Shown: piece after piece, positions 30,454 to 38,472 of the stretch | How the letters are laid out: each line of letters starts with the position of its first letter | Position numbering within the stretch: position 1 is the first letter of the stretch | Origin: DASQFQ01 sp963805525 | Lineage (GTDB): Bacteria; Actinomycetota; Thermoleophilia; Solirubrobacterales; Solirubrobacteraceae | Direction of reading: 5' to 3' | Length of the DNA: 64,000 bases | Assembly (NCBI GenBank): GCA_963805525.1 | Contig: CAWDUT010000007.1 | Coordinates: forward strand, 620,001-684,000 | The notes under the pieces: model-generated | Databases searched by the model: none | What the model was told of the DNA's origin: nothing | The model's input: only the letters and a program-made list of their open reading frames with translations | Program-made: the position numbers and the translations under genes

Positions 30454-31524
30454 TGTCTGCCGGCGCATTCCGGTCGGCTCGGGTCTCGGATCGAGCGGGC
30501 TGGGCTCGAGATCGCGCGGGAACTCGATCCAGTCGTAGCCCGAGGGGGCGATGTCGTTGACGCCGTCAGGATGGAAGAGCGAGGCGAGGATCTGGATCTG
30601 CCCGCGGCCGACGCCGAGCTCGATCTGGCCGCCGCCGTACATCTCGATGCCCTCGGCCTCGCAGTAGTCGTAGCCGGCGAACAGCGCCTCGACCGAGCCG
30701 AAGCGCGACGGCTTCACGTTGACGGTCTTGGGCGGAAAGGCGAGCGCCTCGATGTCGGCGACCGAGTGAATCGGCGCGTCCCAGGTGATGCGTTCGCGGT
30801 GGGGCTCGAGCACGGCGTCAGCCTCGGGATCGGTCAGGTCCGGATCCTCGAGCCAGGCGTCGGGCAGCGCCTCGGCGATGCGGCGGTAGAAGCCGGGGTC
30901 GGTGTCGACGTCGACCGCCGTCCCCTTGTAGGCGCCCTTGAAGTCGATCGAGGCGATCGCGCCCGTGTCGACCAGCTGCTCGATCAGCTCGCCGGGCCAG
31001 TCGGGCGTGCCGTCGAGCTTGAAGCGCAGCCACGGGTAGACCTCGAGCCGCTGCCGGACCGGCTCGAAGCTCGGCGGGTTGCCGAGCCGCAGCGAGACGA
31101 CGAAGTTGACCGGGCGGTGCTCGCGGCCGAGCACGTCGCCGAGCGAGCGCCCTGCCTGGCGCAGCGCGAGGTCGAGCGCGGCGCTCTCGACCGCCCAGCG
31201 GCGGTAGAGCAGGAAGGCCGGCATGTCCGGCGCGCCGGCGGGGAACAGGTCGAGCTCGCCGACGTGCCGGGCGAACTCCCCGAACGTCCACTCCCCGGCG
31301 AGCGGGAGCGACGGACCGCGCGCCAGCTGCTCGCGCTGCTCGTCGGGGTCGTAGGTGACGTCCTCGCCCAGGCCCCCCTCGCCGGCGCCGCGCAGGTGGT
31401 AGGTCGTCGTGACGCGCGTGAACTCGGGATTGACGGCGCGCTCGCGGCCTTCGAGCGAGTACTCCTCGATGGTGAGCGGCAGCTCGGAGACGAGTTCGAA
31501 GGCGGTCACGACGGGAGCCGACAT
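30451..31524 (-). CDS. Enolase-superfamily (muconate-lactonizing/mandelate-racemase-like) protein
   Basis: This 357-residue protein has an alpha/beta cap and a TIM-barrel. Likely metal ligands are Asp194 (IDFKG), Glu226/Asp227 (WLEDPDL) and Asp249 (WDAPIHS), with candidate catalytic lysines Lys169 (RFKLD) and Lys271 (VKPSRFGS), the layout of the MLE/o-succinylbenzoate synthase branch. These enzymes abstract an alpha-proton next to a carboxylate. The spacing is not that of textbook MenC, so the substrate is unassigned. It diverges from the DUF2298 protein with only 18 bp between starts, and neither start shows the usual -10 spacing. Confidence 0.8.
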   Translation of the reverse strand: MSAPVVTAFELVSELPLTIEEYSLEGRERAVNPEFTRVTTTYHLRGAGEGGLGEDVTYDPDEQREQLARGPSLPLAGEWTFGEFARHVGELDLFPAGAPDMPAFLLYRRWAVESAALDLALRQAGRSLGDVLGREHRPVNFVVSLRLGNPPSFEPVRQRLEVYPWLRFKLDGTPDWPGELIEQLVDTGAIASIDFKGAYKGTAVDVDTDPGFYRRIAEALPDAWLEDPDLTDPEADAVLEPHRERITWDAPIHSVADIEALAFPPKTVNVKPSRFGSVEALFAGYDYCEAEGIEMYGGGQIELGVGRGQIQILASLFHPDGVNDIAPSGYDWIEFPRDLEPSPLDPRPEPTGMRRQT

Positions 31525-31542
31525 TAGTGTCTCGGGCAAGCG

Positions 31543-33648
31543 ATGACCGCGGCGCTGCGCTTCTTCGTGCTGATCGAGGTACTGGGGCTGGCGGCGACGC
31601 CGCTGGTCGCGGTCGCCCTCGCCCGCTTGCCCGGCCGTGGGCTGGCGTTCGCGAAGCCGCTCGGGCTGCTGCTGGTGACGTGGGTCGTGTGGGTGCTGGG
31701 CTCCGTCGGCGTGGCGCAGTCGACGGTCATGTGGATCGTCGTCCTGGCGCTGCTCGCGGGCGCGGGCGCGCTCGTGCTGTGGCGGCTGCGGCCGGAGATC
31801 CCGCGCGGCGCGTTCCTGTGGTCCGAGGGGCTGGCGCTGGGCGCCTTCGCGCTGATGGCGCTGCTGGTCGCCTACTCGCCCGACGTGTGGCAGACCGAGA
31901 AGCCGATGGACATGGCGTTCATCAACGCGGCGGGGAACGCGACGCACTTCCCGCCCGAGGACCCGTGGATGGCGGGGGAGGACCTCAACTACTACTACTT
32001 CGGGCACCTGATGGCCTCGGGGCTCATCCGGCTCTCCGCGGTGGCTCCGGACGTGGGTTACAACCTCGCGGTCGCGGCGTTCTTCGCGCTCTCGGTCGTC
32101 GCCGCCTTCGGGCTCGCGTACGCGATCGGCGGGCGCGTGGTGATCGGGCTGTGGGGAGTGGCGCTGTGCATCCTCGCGGGGACGATCGGCTCCGGCCTCG
32201 AGCTCGTCGATCACGGCGGGCCGCTGCGCCAGTACGACTGGTTCGGCGCTTCGCGCGTGATCAAGGGGACGATCAACGAGTTCCCGGCCTTCTCGTTCAC
32301 GCTCGCCGACCTGCACGGGCACGTGATGGCGATCCCCTTCTCGCTGCTGGCGCTGGCGTTCGGGCTGCAGGTGGCGACGAGCGGGCCATCGCCGCCGCCG
32401 GCGCGCTTCCCGGCCGCGCTCGAGCTCGTCTGCGCGGCGATCGCGATCGGGATGCTGTACGCGATCAACGCCTGGTCGTTCCCCGTCATCGCCGGGCTGG
32501 TCGCGTTGTGCGCGGTGGTGCGGGCGCGCGACGCGCCGAGCGTGCGCGAGCGCGCCCGGACGCTCGCCTGGATGGCGGTCCTGCTGTTGCTCGCGGTGCT
32601 CGCCGTGCTGCCCTTCCTGCTCAGCTACAACGCGGCCGCGGACGGCCTGGGGAGCGTGACGAAGCGGGCCGGCTTCTCGTCCTGGGCGACCGACAACGCG
32701 GCGATCTACGGGCTGCTCCTCTACCTCGTCTTCACGGCCTACCTGGTGGCGCTGATCCGCTCGCGCCGCCCGTGGCGGACGGCGGGGTGGATGCTGGCGG
32801 TGGCGCTGTTCGCCGGCTCGCTGCTCGCCCCGGCCGACCTCACCGGCGTCGCCCTGCTGGCGGCGCTGTGCTTGATCGCGGGCTACTGCGCGTTCCTGCA
32901 CCGCGCGCCGTCGGCCGAGCGCTTCACGTGGATCCTGATCGGCGGCGGGCTGCTGTGCCTGCTGATCCCGGAGGTCGTCTACGTGCGCGACTCGTTCGCC
33001 GGCACCGACCTGTACCGCATGAACACGGTCTTCAAGCTCGGCTACAACGCGTGGCTGCTGCTGGCGATCGCGGGTGCGCCGGCGATCGTGTGGTCGTGGG
33101 GCTGGCTGCGCCGCCGCGCGCGCATCGCGCAGCTGGCGTGGGGGATACCGCTGCTCGCCCTGCTCGCGCTGGCAGCCGTCTACCCGGTGGCCGGGACGTA
33201 CGCGCGGAAGGGCGGCTTCTCGGCCGCGCCGCACCTCGACGGGCTGCGCTGGCTGTCCGAGTCCGCGCCCGGCGACCCGGGGGCGATCGAGTGGCTACGC
33301 GACCACGCGCCGCACGGCTCGGGCGTGCTCGAGGCGGTCGGCGACGACTACTCCGCCTTCGGCCACGGGCGGATCTCGACCTTCACCGGCCTGCCGACCG
33401 TGATGGGGTGGACCGGTCACGAGCTCCAGTGGGCGCACGACCCCGGCAGCCGCCGCCAGGACGTCGAGCGGATCTACCAGGGCACGGTCGAGGAGGCGCA
33501 GCCGCTGCTCGACAAGTACGGCGTCCGCTACGTCGTCGTCGGGCCGCTCGAGCGCACGACCTACGGCGACGAGGGCGTCGCGAAGTGGGACACGCTCGGC
33601 CGCCGCGTGTACGACCGCGACGGCACCACCGTGTGGGAGCTGAAGTGA
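31543..33648 (+). CDS. DUF2298 (Chlor_Arch_YYY) multi-spanning membrane protein
   Basis: This 701-residue, very hydrophobic protein has about 13-15 predicted helices. It carries the family signature YYYFG at residues 150-154, inside EDLNYYYFGHLMASG, and a soluble C-terminal segment (IEWLRDHAPHGSGVLEAV...YVVVGPLE). The family is known from archaea and Chloroflexi and is thought to be glycosyltransferase-like; members commonly occur near TIGR03663 proteins, one of which lies just downstream in convergent orientation. Its TGA overlaps the GTG of the following VOC gene. Confidence 0.88.
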   Translation: MTAALRFFVLIEVLGLAATPLVAVALARLPGRGLAFAKPLGLLLVTWVVWVLGSVGVAQSTVMWIVVLALLAGAGALVLWRLRPEIPRGAFLWSEGLALGAFALMALLVAYSPDVWQTEKPMDMAFINAAGNATHFPPEDPWMAGEDLNYYYFGHLMASGLIRLSAVAPDVGYNLAVAAFFALSVVAAFGLAYAIGGRVVIGLWGVALCILAGTIGSGLELVDHGGPLRQYDWFGASRVIKGTINEFPAFSFTLADLHGHVMAIPFSLLALAFGLQVATSGPSPPPARFPAALELVCAAIAIGMLYAINAWSFPVIAGLVALCAVVRARDAPSVRERARTLAWMAVLLLLAVLAVLPFLLSYNAAADGLGSVTKRAGFSSWATDNAAIYGLLLYLVFTAYLVALIRSRRPWRTAGWMLAVALFAGSLLAPADLTGVALLAALCLIAGYCAFLHRAPSAERFTWILIGGGLLCLLIPEVVYVRDSFAGTDLYRMNTVFKLGYNAWLLLAIAGAPAIVWSWGWLRRRARIAQLAWGIPLLALLALAAVYPVAGTYARKGGFSAAPHLDGLRWLSESAPGDPGAIEWLRDHAPHGSGVLEAVGDDYSAFGHGRISTFTGLPTVMGWTGHELQWAHDPGSRRQDVERIYQGTVEEAQPLLDKYGVRYVVVGPLERTTYGDEGVAKWDTLGRRVYDRDGTTVWELK

Positions 33649-34181
33649 TCGTCCTCGGCGACCCGCCGGAGGCCTGGGAGGCGCTGGGCTTCGAGGTGCG
33701 CGACGGCCTCGTCGCGCTCGGCGAGGAGCGGCTGCAGCTGACCGGGCGGGGCGGCGGCATCCTCGAGATCACCGCCCCCGAGCTCGCGGCGGAGAATCCG
33801 GACGGGCTGCCACTGCGAGAGGGGTCAGACCCCTTGAGGGTGGTTGAGGGTTCGCAGCACCCCAACGGCGCCTTCGCGGTCGACCACGTCGTCGTCCTCA
33901 CCGGCTCGCTGGACCGCACCGTCACGGCGCTCCAGGACGCCGGCCTCGACCTCCGCCGCCGCGACGAGCGGATGGCGTTCCTGCGGCTCGGCCCCTACAT
34001 CCTCGAGGTCGTCGAGCGCGGCGATGATCCGGCGCACTTCTGGGGCCTGGTCGTGGTCGTGGACGACCCTGGCGCCGTGCCCGGCGCCGGCCCGGCGAAG
34101 AACGCGGTCCAGCCCGGCCGCCGCATCGCGACCGTGAAGGGCCTCGGCACCGCGCTCGCGGTGATGTCGCGGCGCGTGTAG
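33645..34181 (+). CDS. VOC/glyoxalase-like protein carrying an in-frame repeat insertion
   Basis: This 178-residue protein (GTGA overlap with the DUF2298 gene) contains a VOC half beginning FAVDHVVVLTGSLDRTVTALQ and ending AVQPGRRIATVKGLGTALAVMS. Before it lies an unusual EGS-DPLRVV-EGS stretch encoded by a 33-bp palindromic repeat (33820-33852) that also occurs at 62479-62511; the EGS duplicate suggests a recent in-frame insertion. The 3' 187 bp overlap the end of the convergent TIGR03663 gene. No substrate can be assigned. Confidence 0.8.
   Translation: MIVLGDPPEAWEALGFEVRDGLVALGEERLQLTGRGGGILEITAPELAAENPDGLPLREGSDPLRVVEGSQHPNGAFAVDHVVVLTGSLDRTVTALQDAGLDLRRRDERMAFLRLGPYILEVVERGDDPAHFWGLVVVVDDPGAVPGAGPAKNAVQPGRRIATVKGLGTALAVMSRRV
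33820..33852 (+). repeat. 33-bp palindromic repeat, copy 1 (inside VOC gene)
   Basis: The core AGGGGTCAGACCCCTTGAG forms a dyad (AGGGGTC-A-GACCCCT) and is followed by a GGTTGAGGGTT tail. Copy 2 at 62479-62511 is on the opposite strand and matches in all but two positions. Here it is translated in frame. Confidence 0.8.
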
Positions 34182-35689
34182 AGGTACTCGGCGAGGCCGC
34201 CGGTCGGATTCCACGGCTTGCGGCGGGTGAACCAGCGCCACCAGTTGCCGATCGACATCTTGCTGTAGTCGCGCACCCACCAGACGCGGAAGCCGAACTT
34301 GCGGCCGGTGTAGGCGCCCAGCGCCGGCGCCAGGCGCGCGCGGCCGCCCTCGGTCATGACCAGCACGTCGGAGTCGGGCGGCGCGTTCACGGTGGTCATG
34401 TCGAGGTAGCCGACGTCGAGGTCGCGGAAGTACCAGGCGTAGGGGAACGTCGCGCCGTCGGCGGAGTCGACCGTGACCGACAGCTTCGGGTTCTTCTTCG
34501 CCATCCGCTTGACCTCGAGCTCGATCCGCTTGACCTCCTCGGAGGACTGGGTGGAGACGAGCAGCTCCCGCGGGTCGGCGCGGTGGTCGACGTTGAGCCA
34601 CCACGACGAGATCGGCACGTACAGCGCGATCACCGCCGCGACCGCGATCCCGGCCTTGCCGAGCGTCGAGCGCCGCGCCTCCCACAGCCACTGCACCCCG
34701 AGGCCGGCCAGCAGGATCAGCGGCAGCAGCGGGTGCAGCACGAGCCAAGCGAACTTCTCGCCCGCCCACGAGTAGATCGCCAGCGACAGCGCGAAGGCCC
34801 ACACCAGGAACGCGCGCAGCACCGTCGGCTGGCGGAACGCCAGCACCACGCCGAGCAGCCCGAGCAGCAGCACCGGCCACTCCTGCCCGAACAGGACGAT
34901 CACGTAGAAGTACGGCTTCTCCCCGCCGCGGCCCACGCCGTGTTGCTTGAGCCAGTAGGCGATCGAGTCGTGCAGGCCGTCCCACAACCCCGACGGGTTG
35001 GTGAGGAAGACCGTGAACATCAGCGTGAACACGATCGCGAACGCCGCGAGCGCCCACACCCACGACTCCCAGCCGACCGACTTGACCCTGAGCCACGTGT
35101 CGCCGGCTCCGTTGCGCTCGCGCCAGAACAGCAGCGCGAAGAACGTGAAGGCGACGAAGCCGGTGATGTACATCGTCTCCTTGGTCGCGAAGCCGAGCGC
35201 GATCAGCGCCCCGATCGCCGGCGGCCCCCAGAAGCGCGGCCGGTCGAGGAAGCGGAACACCACCACCAGCAGCGCGAAGCTGATCGCCGCGAAGTAGATG
35301 TCCTCGCGCGCGAAGCGCGAGAAGTAGAGGTACGACGGCCCGATCGCCAGCAGCACCGCCGCGGTGAACGCCGCCACGCGCCCGAGTTGCTCGCGCAGGA
35401 AGTACGGCATCGCGACCATCGAGGTCCCCATCAGCGCGGGCGCCAGCCGGGCCGTGAAGTCGGAGTCGCCGAAGAGCGAGAAGATGCCCGCGGTCAGGTA
35501 GAACCGCAGCGGGCCGTGCAGGATCGGCATGTACTTGTAGTCGCCCTTGGTCCACAGGACCCAGGAGAAGTAGGCGTCCTGGCTCTCGTCGTGGTGGAAC
35601 GGGCGGTCGCCGAGGTCGTACAGCCGCAGCCCGAGGGCGACCGCGACGAGGACGATGTAGGCGATCAGCTCGCCGCGCGGGCGCCTCAT
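33995..35689 (-). CDS. TIGR03663-family membrane protein (glycosyltransferase 39-like)
   Basis: This is a 564-residue integral membrane protein. The N-terminus (LRLYDLGDRPFHHDESQDAYFSW) has the acidic loop after TM1 seen in ArnT/PMT-type GT-C enzymes, with HHDES as the likely catalytic or metal site. About ten helices follow, then a soluble C-terminal domain. TIGR03663 proteins typically accompany DUF2298 proteins, as here. The recognisable protein ends near EYLYTRRD; the last 62 codons are antisense to the VOC gene and have S/T/P/R-rich shadow composition. It overlaps the upstream LPG-synthase-like gene by ATGA. Confidence 0.88.
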   Translation of the reverse strand: MRRPRGELIAYIVLVAVALGLRLYDLGDRPFHHDESQDAYFSWVLWTKGDYKYMPILHGPLRFYLTAGIFSLFGDSDFTARLAPALMGTSMVAMPYFLREQLGRVAAFTAAVLLAIGPSYLYFSRFAREDIYFAAISFALLVVVFRFLDRPRFWGPPAIGALIALGFATKETMYITGFVAFTFFALLFWRERNGAGDTWLRVKSVGWESWVWALAAFAIVFTLMFTVFLTNPSGLWDGLHDSIAYWLKQHGVGRGGEKPYFYVIVLFGQEWPVLLLGLLGVVLAFRQPTVLRAFLVWAFALSLAIYSWAGEKFAWLVLHPLLPLILLAGLGVQWLWEARRSTLGKAGIAVAAVIALYVPISSWWLNVDHRADPRELLVSTQSSEEVKRIELEVKRMAKKNPKLSVTVDSADGATFPYAWYFRDLDVGYLDMTTVNAPPDSDVLVMTEGGRARLAPALGAYTGRKFGFRVWWVRDYSKMSIGNWWRWFTRRKPWNPTGGLAEYLYTRRDITASAVPRPFTVAMRRPGWTAFFAGPAPGTAPGSSTTTTRPQKCAGSSPRSTTSRM

Positions 35690-36612
35690 GTCGCGCGCGC
35701 CGCACGCAGCCGCGCGAGGCCCCCGTAGCGGGCCGCCAGCAGCACGAAGCCGACCGCGGTGATCGGCACCAGCAGCGCGAAGCGCAGCATCACGAGGTAC
35801 GACACGGCGGTCGCGCCGGTGCCCCCGATCGCCTTGATGCCGATGACCGTGGCCGCATCCTGGGTTCCTGCGTAGCCCGGCCCCGACGGGATCAGCGCGA
35901 ACACGCTCGCCAGCGCGACCAGGTAGAGGCCCTCGAGGAAGCTCATCCCGAACCCGACCGACGCGCCGACCGCGATCCAGGCGCACGACTCGATGATCCA
36001 CACACCGAACGTCATGGCCACGAGCAGCGCGCCGTGTCGGCTGACCAGCCGGTAGGTCGAGGACAGCATCGGCGCCACGAAGTCGTGGATGCGGTGGTTG
36101 CGCCGCACCAGCACGATCGCCACGGCGCCTCCCGCCAGCACGACCGCGGTCGCCAGCGCGATCCACTCGACCGAGTGCGTCCCGACGTTGCCGAGGATCG
36201 CGTAGCCGACGACGAGGAAGAGCACGAGGATCACGCCGACGTCGAGCAGCCGCTCGGCGACGATCGTGCCGATCACGGTGCGCTTGGACGCGTCCGCGCG
36301 CGGCGCCATCAGCACCACCCGCGCGGCGTCGCCCGCGCGCGCGGGCAGCACGTTGTTGACCGCGTAGCCGACGGTGGTCAGCGAGTACGAGTCGACGCGC
36401 GCCGGGCGGGCGCCGTCGTCGAGCAGCAGCCGGTGCCAGCGCTCCGAGCGCACCAGCGTGTTGACGCCGTAGAGCGCGATCGCGCTGACCAGCGAGCCCC
36501 ACTCGGCGGCCGTGTGGGGGAACTCCGGCGGGTCCTGGCGCAGCGCCCACCACACCACCGCGGCGAGGCAGGCAGCCGAGATCACGATGCCGAGCAGGGG
36601 CAGCCGTTGCAC
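35686..36612 (-). CDS. Lysylphosphatidylglycerol synthase-like transmembrane protein
   Basis: The 308-residue UPF0104/LPG_synthase_TM family protein has about eight helices, with the family markers SLTTVGYAVNNVLPARAGDAARV and LIPSGPGYAGTQDAATVIG. In MprF this domain flips lysyl-phosphatidylglycerol; stand-alone copies probably move or glycosylate lipids. The GTG at 36612 starts at TM1. It is the first gene of a two-gene operon with the TIGR03663 protein, consistent with a polyprenol-linked sugar or lipid export role (inference). Confidence 0.88.
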   Translation of the reverse strand: MQRLPLLGIVISAACLAAVVWWALRQDPPEFPHTAAEWGSLVSAIALYGVNTLVRSERWHRLLLDDGARPARVDSYSLTTVGYAVNNVLPARAGDAARVVLMAPRADASKRTVIGTIVAERLLDVGVILVLFLVVGYAILGNVGTHSVEWIALATAVVLAGGAVAIVLVRRNHRIHDFVAPMLSSTYRLVSRHGALLVAMTFGVWIIESCAWIAVGASVGFGMSFLEGLYLVALASVFALIPSGPGYAGTQDAATVIGIKAIGGTGATAVSYLVMLRFALLVPITAVGFVLLAARYGGLARLRAARAT

Positions 36613-36617
36613 GCGTG

Positions 36618-36623
36618 TAGGTT
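36618..36623 (+). promoter_or_regulatory. -10 element TAGGTT of the P450 gene
   Basis: TAGGTT lies 7 bp before the GTG at 36631. The divergent LPG-synthase-like gene starts only 18 bp away. Confidence 0.45.
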
Positions 36624-36630
36624 GACATCC

Positions 36631-37947
36631 GTGTCCCTGACCGGGCCCGAGCCGATCAGCACCAACCCGCTGCGACGGGTCGCGTTCGAGCTGCAGACCG
36701 AGCGCCGCGCCCGCGGCGGCTACCCGCCCGGCGACACCTCGCTGAGCGTCCGCCGGACGCACCGGATGATCGCCGACCCGCTCCACCTGCTGCTCGAGGG
36801 CTACGAGCGCCACGGCCCGGTCTTCTCGCTCCGGATCCTCAACGCGCGCAACGTCTTCATGCTCGGGCCGGAGGCGAACCACTTCATGCTCGTCTCCCAT
36901 GCCGATCGCTTCCGCTGGCGCGACGGCGGCTTCGGCGACCTGATCCCGCTGCTCGGCGACGGGATGCTCACGATCGACGGCGACTTCCACAAGCAGTCGC
37001 GCCGGATCATGCTCCCGGCCTTCCACCACGAGCGCGTGAGGGCCGCGATCGGCGTCATGGACGAGGAGATCGAGCGCGCCCTCGGCGGCTGGCACGACGG
37101 CCTCGAGCTCGACCTCTACGGCTGGGCGCGCCAGCTGGCTCTGCGCGTCGCCATGCGCGCGCTGTTCGGCCTCGACGCCGACTCGACCGGCCCCGCGCGG
37201 GACTTCGAGCGCGCGCTCGGCTTCTACGGGCGCGAGTACTGGCTGCAGGTGCTGCGCGGCCCGCGTACGCCGTGGGCGCAGCTCCAGAGCTCGCGCGAGC
37301 GGCTCGACCGCCTGATCTACGCCGAGATCGCCGACCGCCGCCGCAGCGGGCGCCGCGGCGAGGACGTGCTGTCGCTGCTGCTCGACGCCCCCTTCAGCGA
37401 CCGCCACATCCGCGACCACGTGATGACGCTGCTGTTCGCGGGCCACGACACCACCACCGCGACCGTCGCGTTCCTGTTCTACGAGCTCGCGCGCCACCCG
37501 GAGATCGAGGTGGCCGGCGACCCGCAGCGGCTCGAGCAGGCGCTCGAGGAGACGCTGCGCCTCTACCCGCCGGCCTGGATCGGGCCGCGCCGCGCCGCCC
37601 GGGCGTTCGAGTTCGGCGGCCACCAGATCGCCGAGGGCGCGGCGGTCAACTACTCCTCGTGGGCGTCGCACCGGCTGCCCGACGTGTGGGAGGAGCCGCA
37701 CGCGTTCCGCCCCGAGCGCTTCGCACCCGAGGCGCGCAAGCGGATCCCCAAGGGCGCCTACGTCCCGTTCGGCGGCGGCTCCCGGATCTGCCTCGGGATG
37801 CGCTTCGGCCAGGCCGAGATCCGCGCCATCGCGACCGCCGTGAGCGAGCGCTTCCGCGTCGAGTTGCAGCCCGGCTTCCGGCTCCGGGTCCGCCAGACGC
37901 CGACGCTCGGCCCAGCGGGTGGACTTCCGGTGCGAATCCGGGTGTAG
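36631..37947 (+). CDS. Cytochrome P450
   Basis: This 438-residue soluble P450 has I-helix AGHDTTTA (about residues 270-277), K-helix EETLR, the PERF motif (FRPERFAP) and the heme loop FGGGSRICLG with ligand Cys387. The architecture is of the CYP110/CYP102-like class often active on fatty acids or terpenoids; no ferredoxin gene is adjacent. The GTG at 36631 is set by the -10 TAGGTT 7 bp upstream. It ends 45 bp before the cox operon, and its TAG is part of a possible -10 (TAGGTT, 37945-37950) for that operon. Confidence 0.92.
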   Translation: MSLTGPEPISTNPLRRVAFELQTERRARGGYPPGDTSLSVRRTHRMIADPLHLLLEGYERHGPVFSLRILNARNVFMLGPEANHFMLVSHADRFRWRDGGFGDLIPLLGDGMLTIDGDFHKQSRRIMLPAFHHERVRAAIGVMDEEIERALGGWHDGLELDLYGWARQLALRVAMRALFGLDADSTGPARDFERALGFYGREYWLQVLRGPRTPWAQLQSSRERLDRLIYAEIADRRRSGRRGEDVLSLLLDAPFSDRHIRDHVMTLLFAGHDTTTATVAFLFYELARHPEIEVAGDPQRLEQALEETLRLYPPAWIGPRRAARAFEFGGHQIAEGAAVNYSSWASHRLPDVWEEPHAFRPERFAPEARKRIPKGAYVPFGGGSRICLGMRFGQAEIRAIATAVSERFRVELQPGFRLRVRQTPTLGPAGGLPVRIRV

Positions 37948-37979
37948 GTTTCGCAGCGAGGAAGTCGTTCCCGAGGGTG

Positions 37980-37986
37980 AAGGAGG
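37980..37986 (+). promoter_or_regulatory. Strong Shine-Dalgarno AAGGAGG before coxS
   Basis: AAGGAGG sits 6 nt before the ATG at 37993. It contrasts with the many leaderless genes nearby and points to high translation of the hydroxylase operon. Confidence 0.7.
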
Positions 37987-37992
37987 ACCTAG

Positions 37993-38472
37993 ATGGCAGG
38001 CCGCGTCCCGATAACGGTGACCGTCAACGGGCAGTTGCACGCGGGCGATGTCGAGCCGCGACAGCTGTTGGTGCACTTCCTACGCGACACGCTGGGGCTG
38101 ACCGGCACGCACGTCGGTTGTGACACGTCGAACTGCGGCGCCTGCACGGTCCACCTCAACGGCGACGCGGTGAAGAGCTGCACCGTCCTCGCGGTCCAGG
38201 CCGACGACGCAGAGGTCACGACGATCGAGGGCATGGGCACCGAGGACGACCTCCACCCGATGCAGGAGGCGTTCTGGGCCAACCACGGCCTCCAGTGCGG
38301 CTACTGCACGCCCGGCATGATCATGGCCGGCGCCGACCTGATCGCGAAGAACCCGAGCCCGACCGAGGCGGAGGTCCGCGAGGCGCTCGCCGGCAACCTC
38401 TGCCGCTGTACCGGCTACCAGAACATCGTCAAGGCCGTGTTGTCCGCCGCGGGCCAGGAGGTGAAGCTGTGA
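37993..38472 (+). CDS. coxS: Molybdenum hydroxylase [2Fe-2S] small subunit (CoxS-like)
   Basis: The 159-residue iron-sulfur subunit has the plant-type cluster ligands C43, C48, C51 and C63, and the second, CO-dehydrogenase-type cluster ligands C102, C105, C137 and C139 (CGYC and CRC). It passes electrons from the molybdenum site to FAD. It is the first gene of coxS-coxL-coxM, joined to coxL by GTGA. Confidence 0.96.
   Translation: MAGRVPITVTVNGQLHAGDVEPRQLLVHFLRDTLGLTGTHVGCDTSNCGACTVHLNGDAVKSCTVLAVQADDAEVTTIEGMGTEDDLHPMQEAFWANHGLQCGYCTPGMIMAGADLIAKNPSPTEAEVREALAGNLCRCTGYQNIVKAVLSAAGQEVKL

Noticed and set aside
31700..33234. Long open minus-strand frame opposite the DUF2298 gene
   Set aside because: It is Arg/Gly/Pro-rich antisense shadow of a clear membrane protein; only the part below 31524 codes for the enolase-like protein.
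37930..37945. tRNA T-arm-like GGTGCGAATCC
   Set aside because: It lies in the last codons of the P450 gene, and no acceptor stem or anticodon arm surrounds it.
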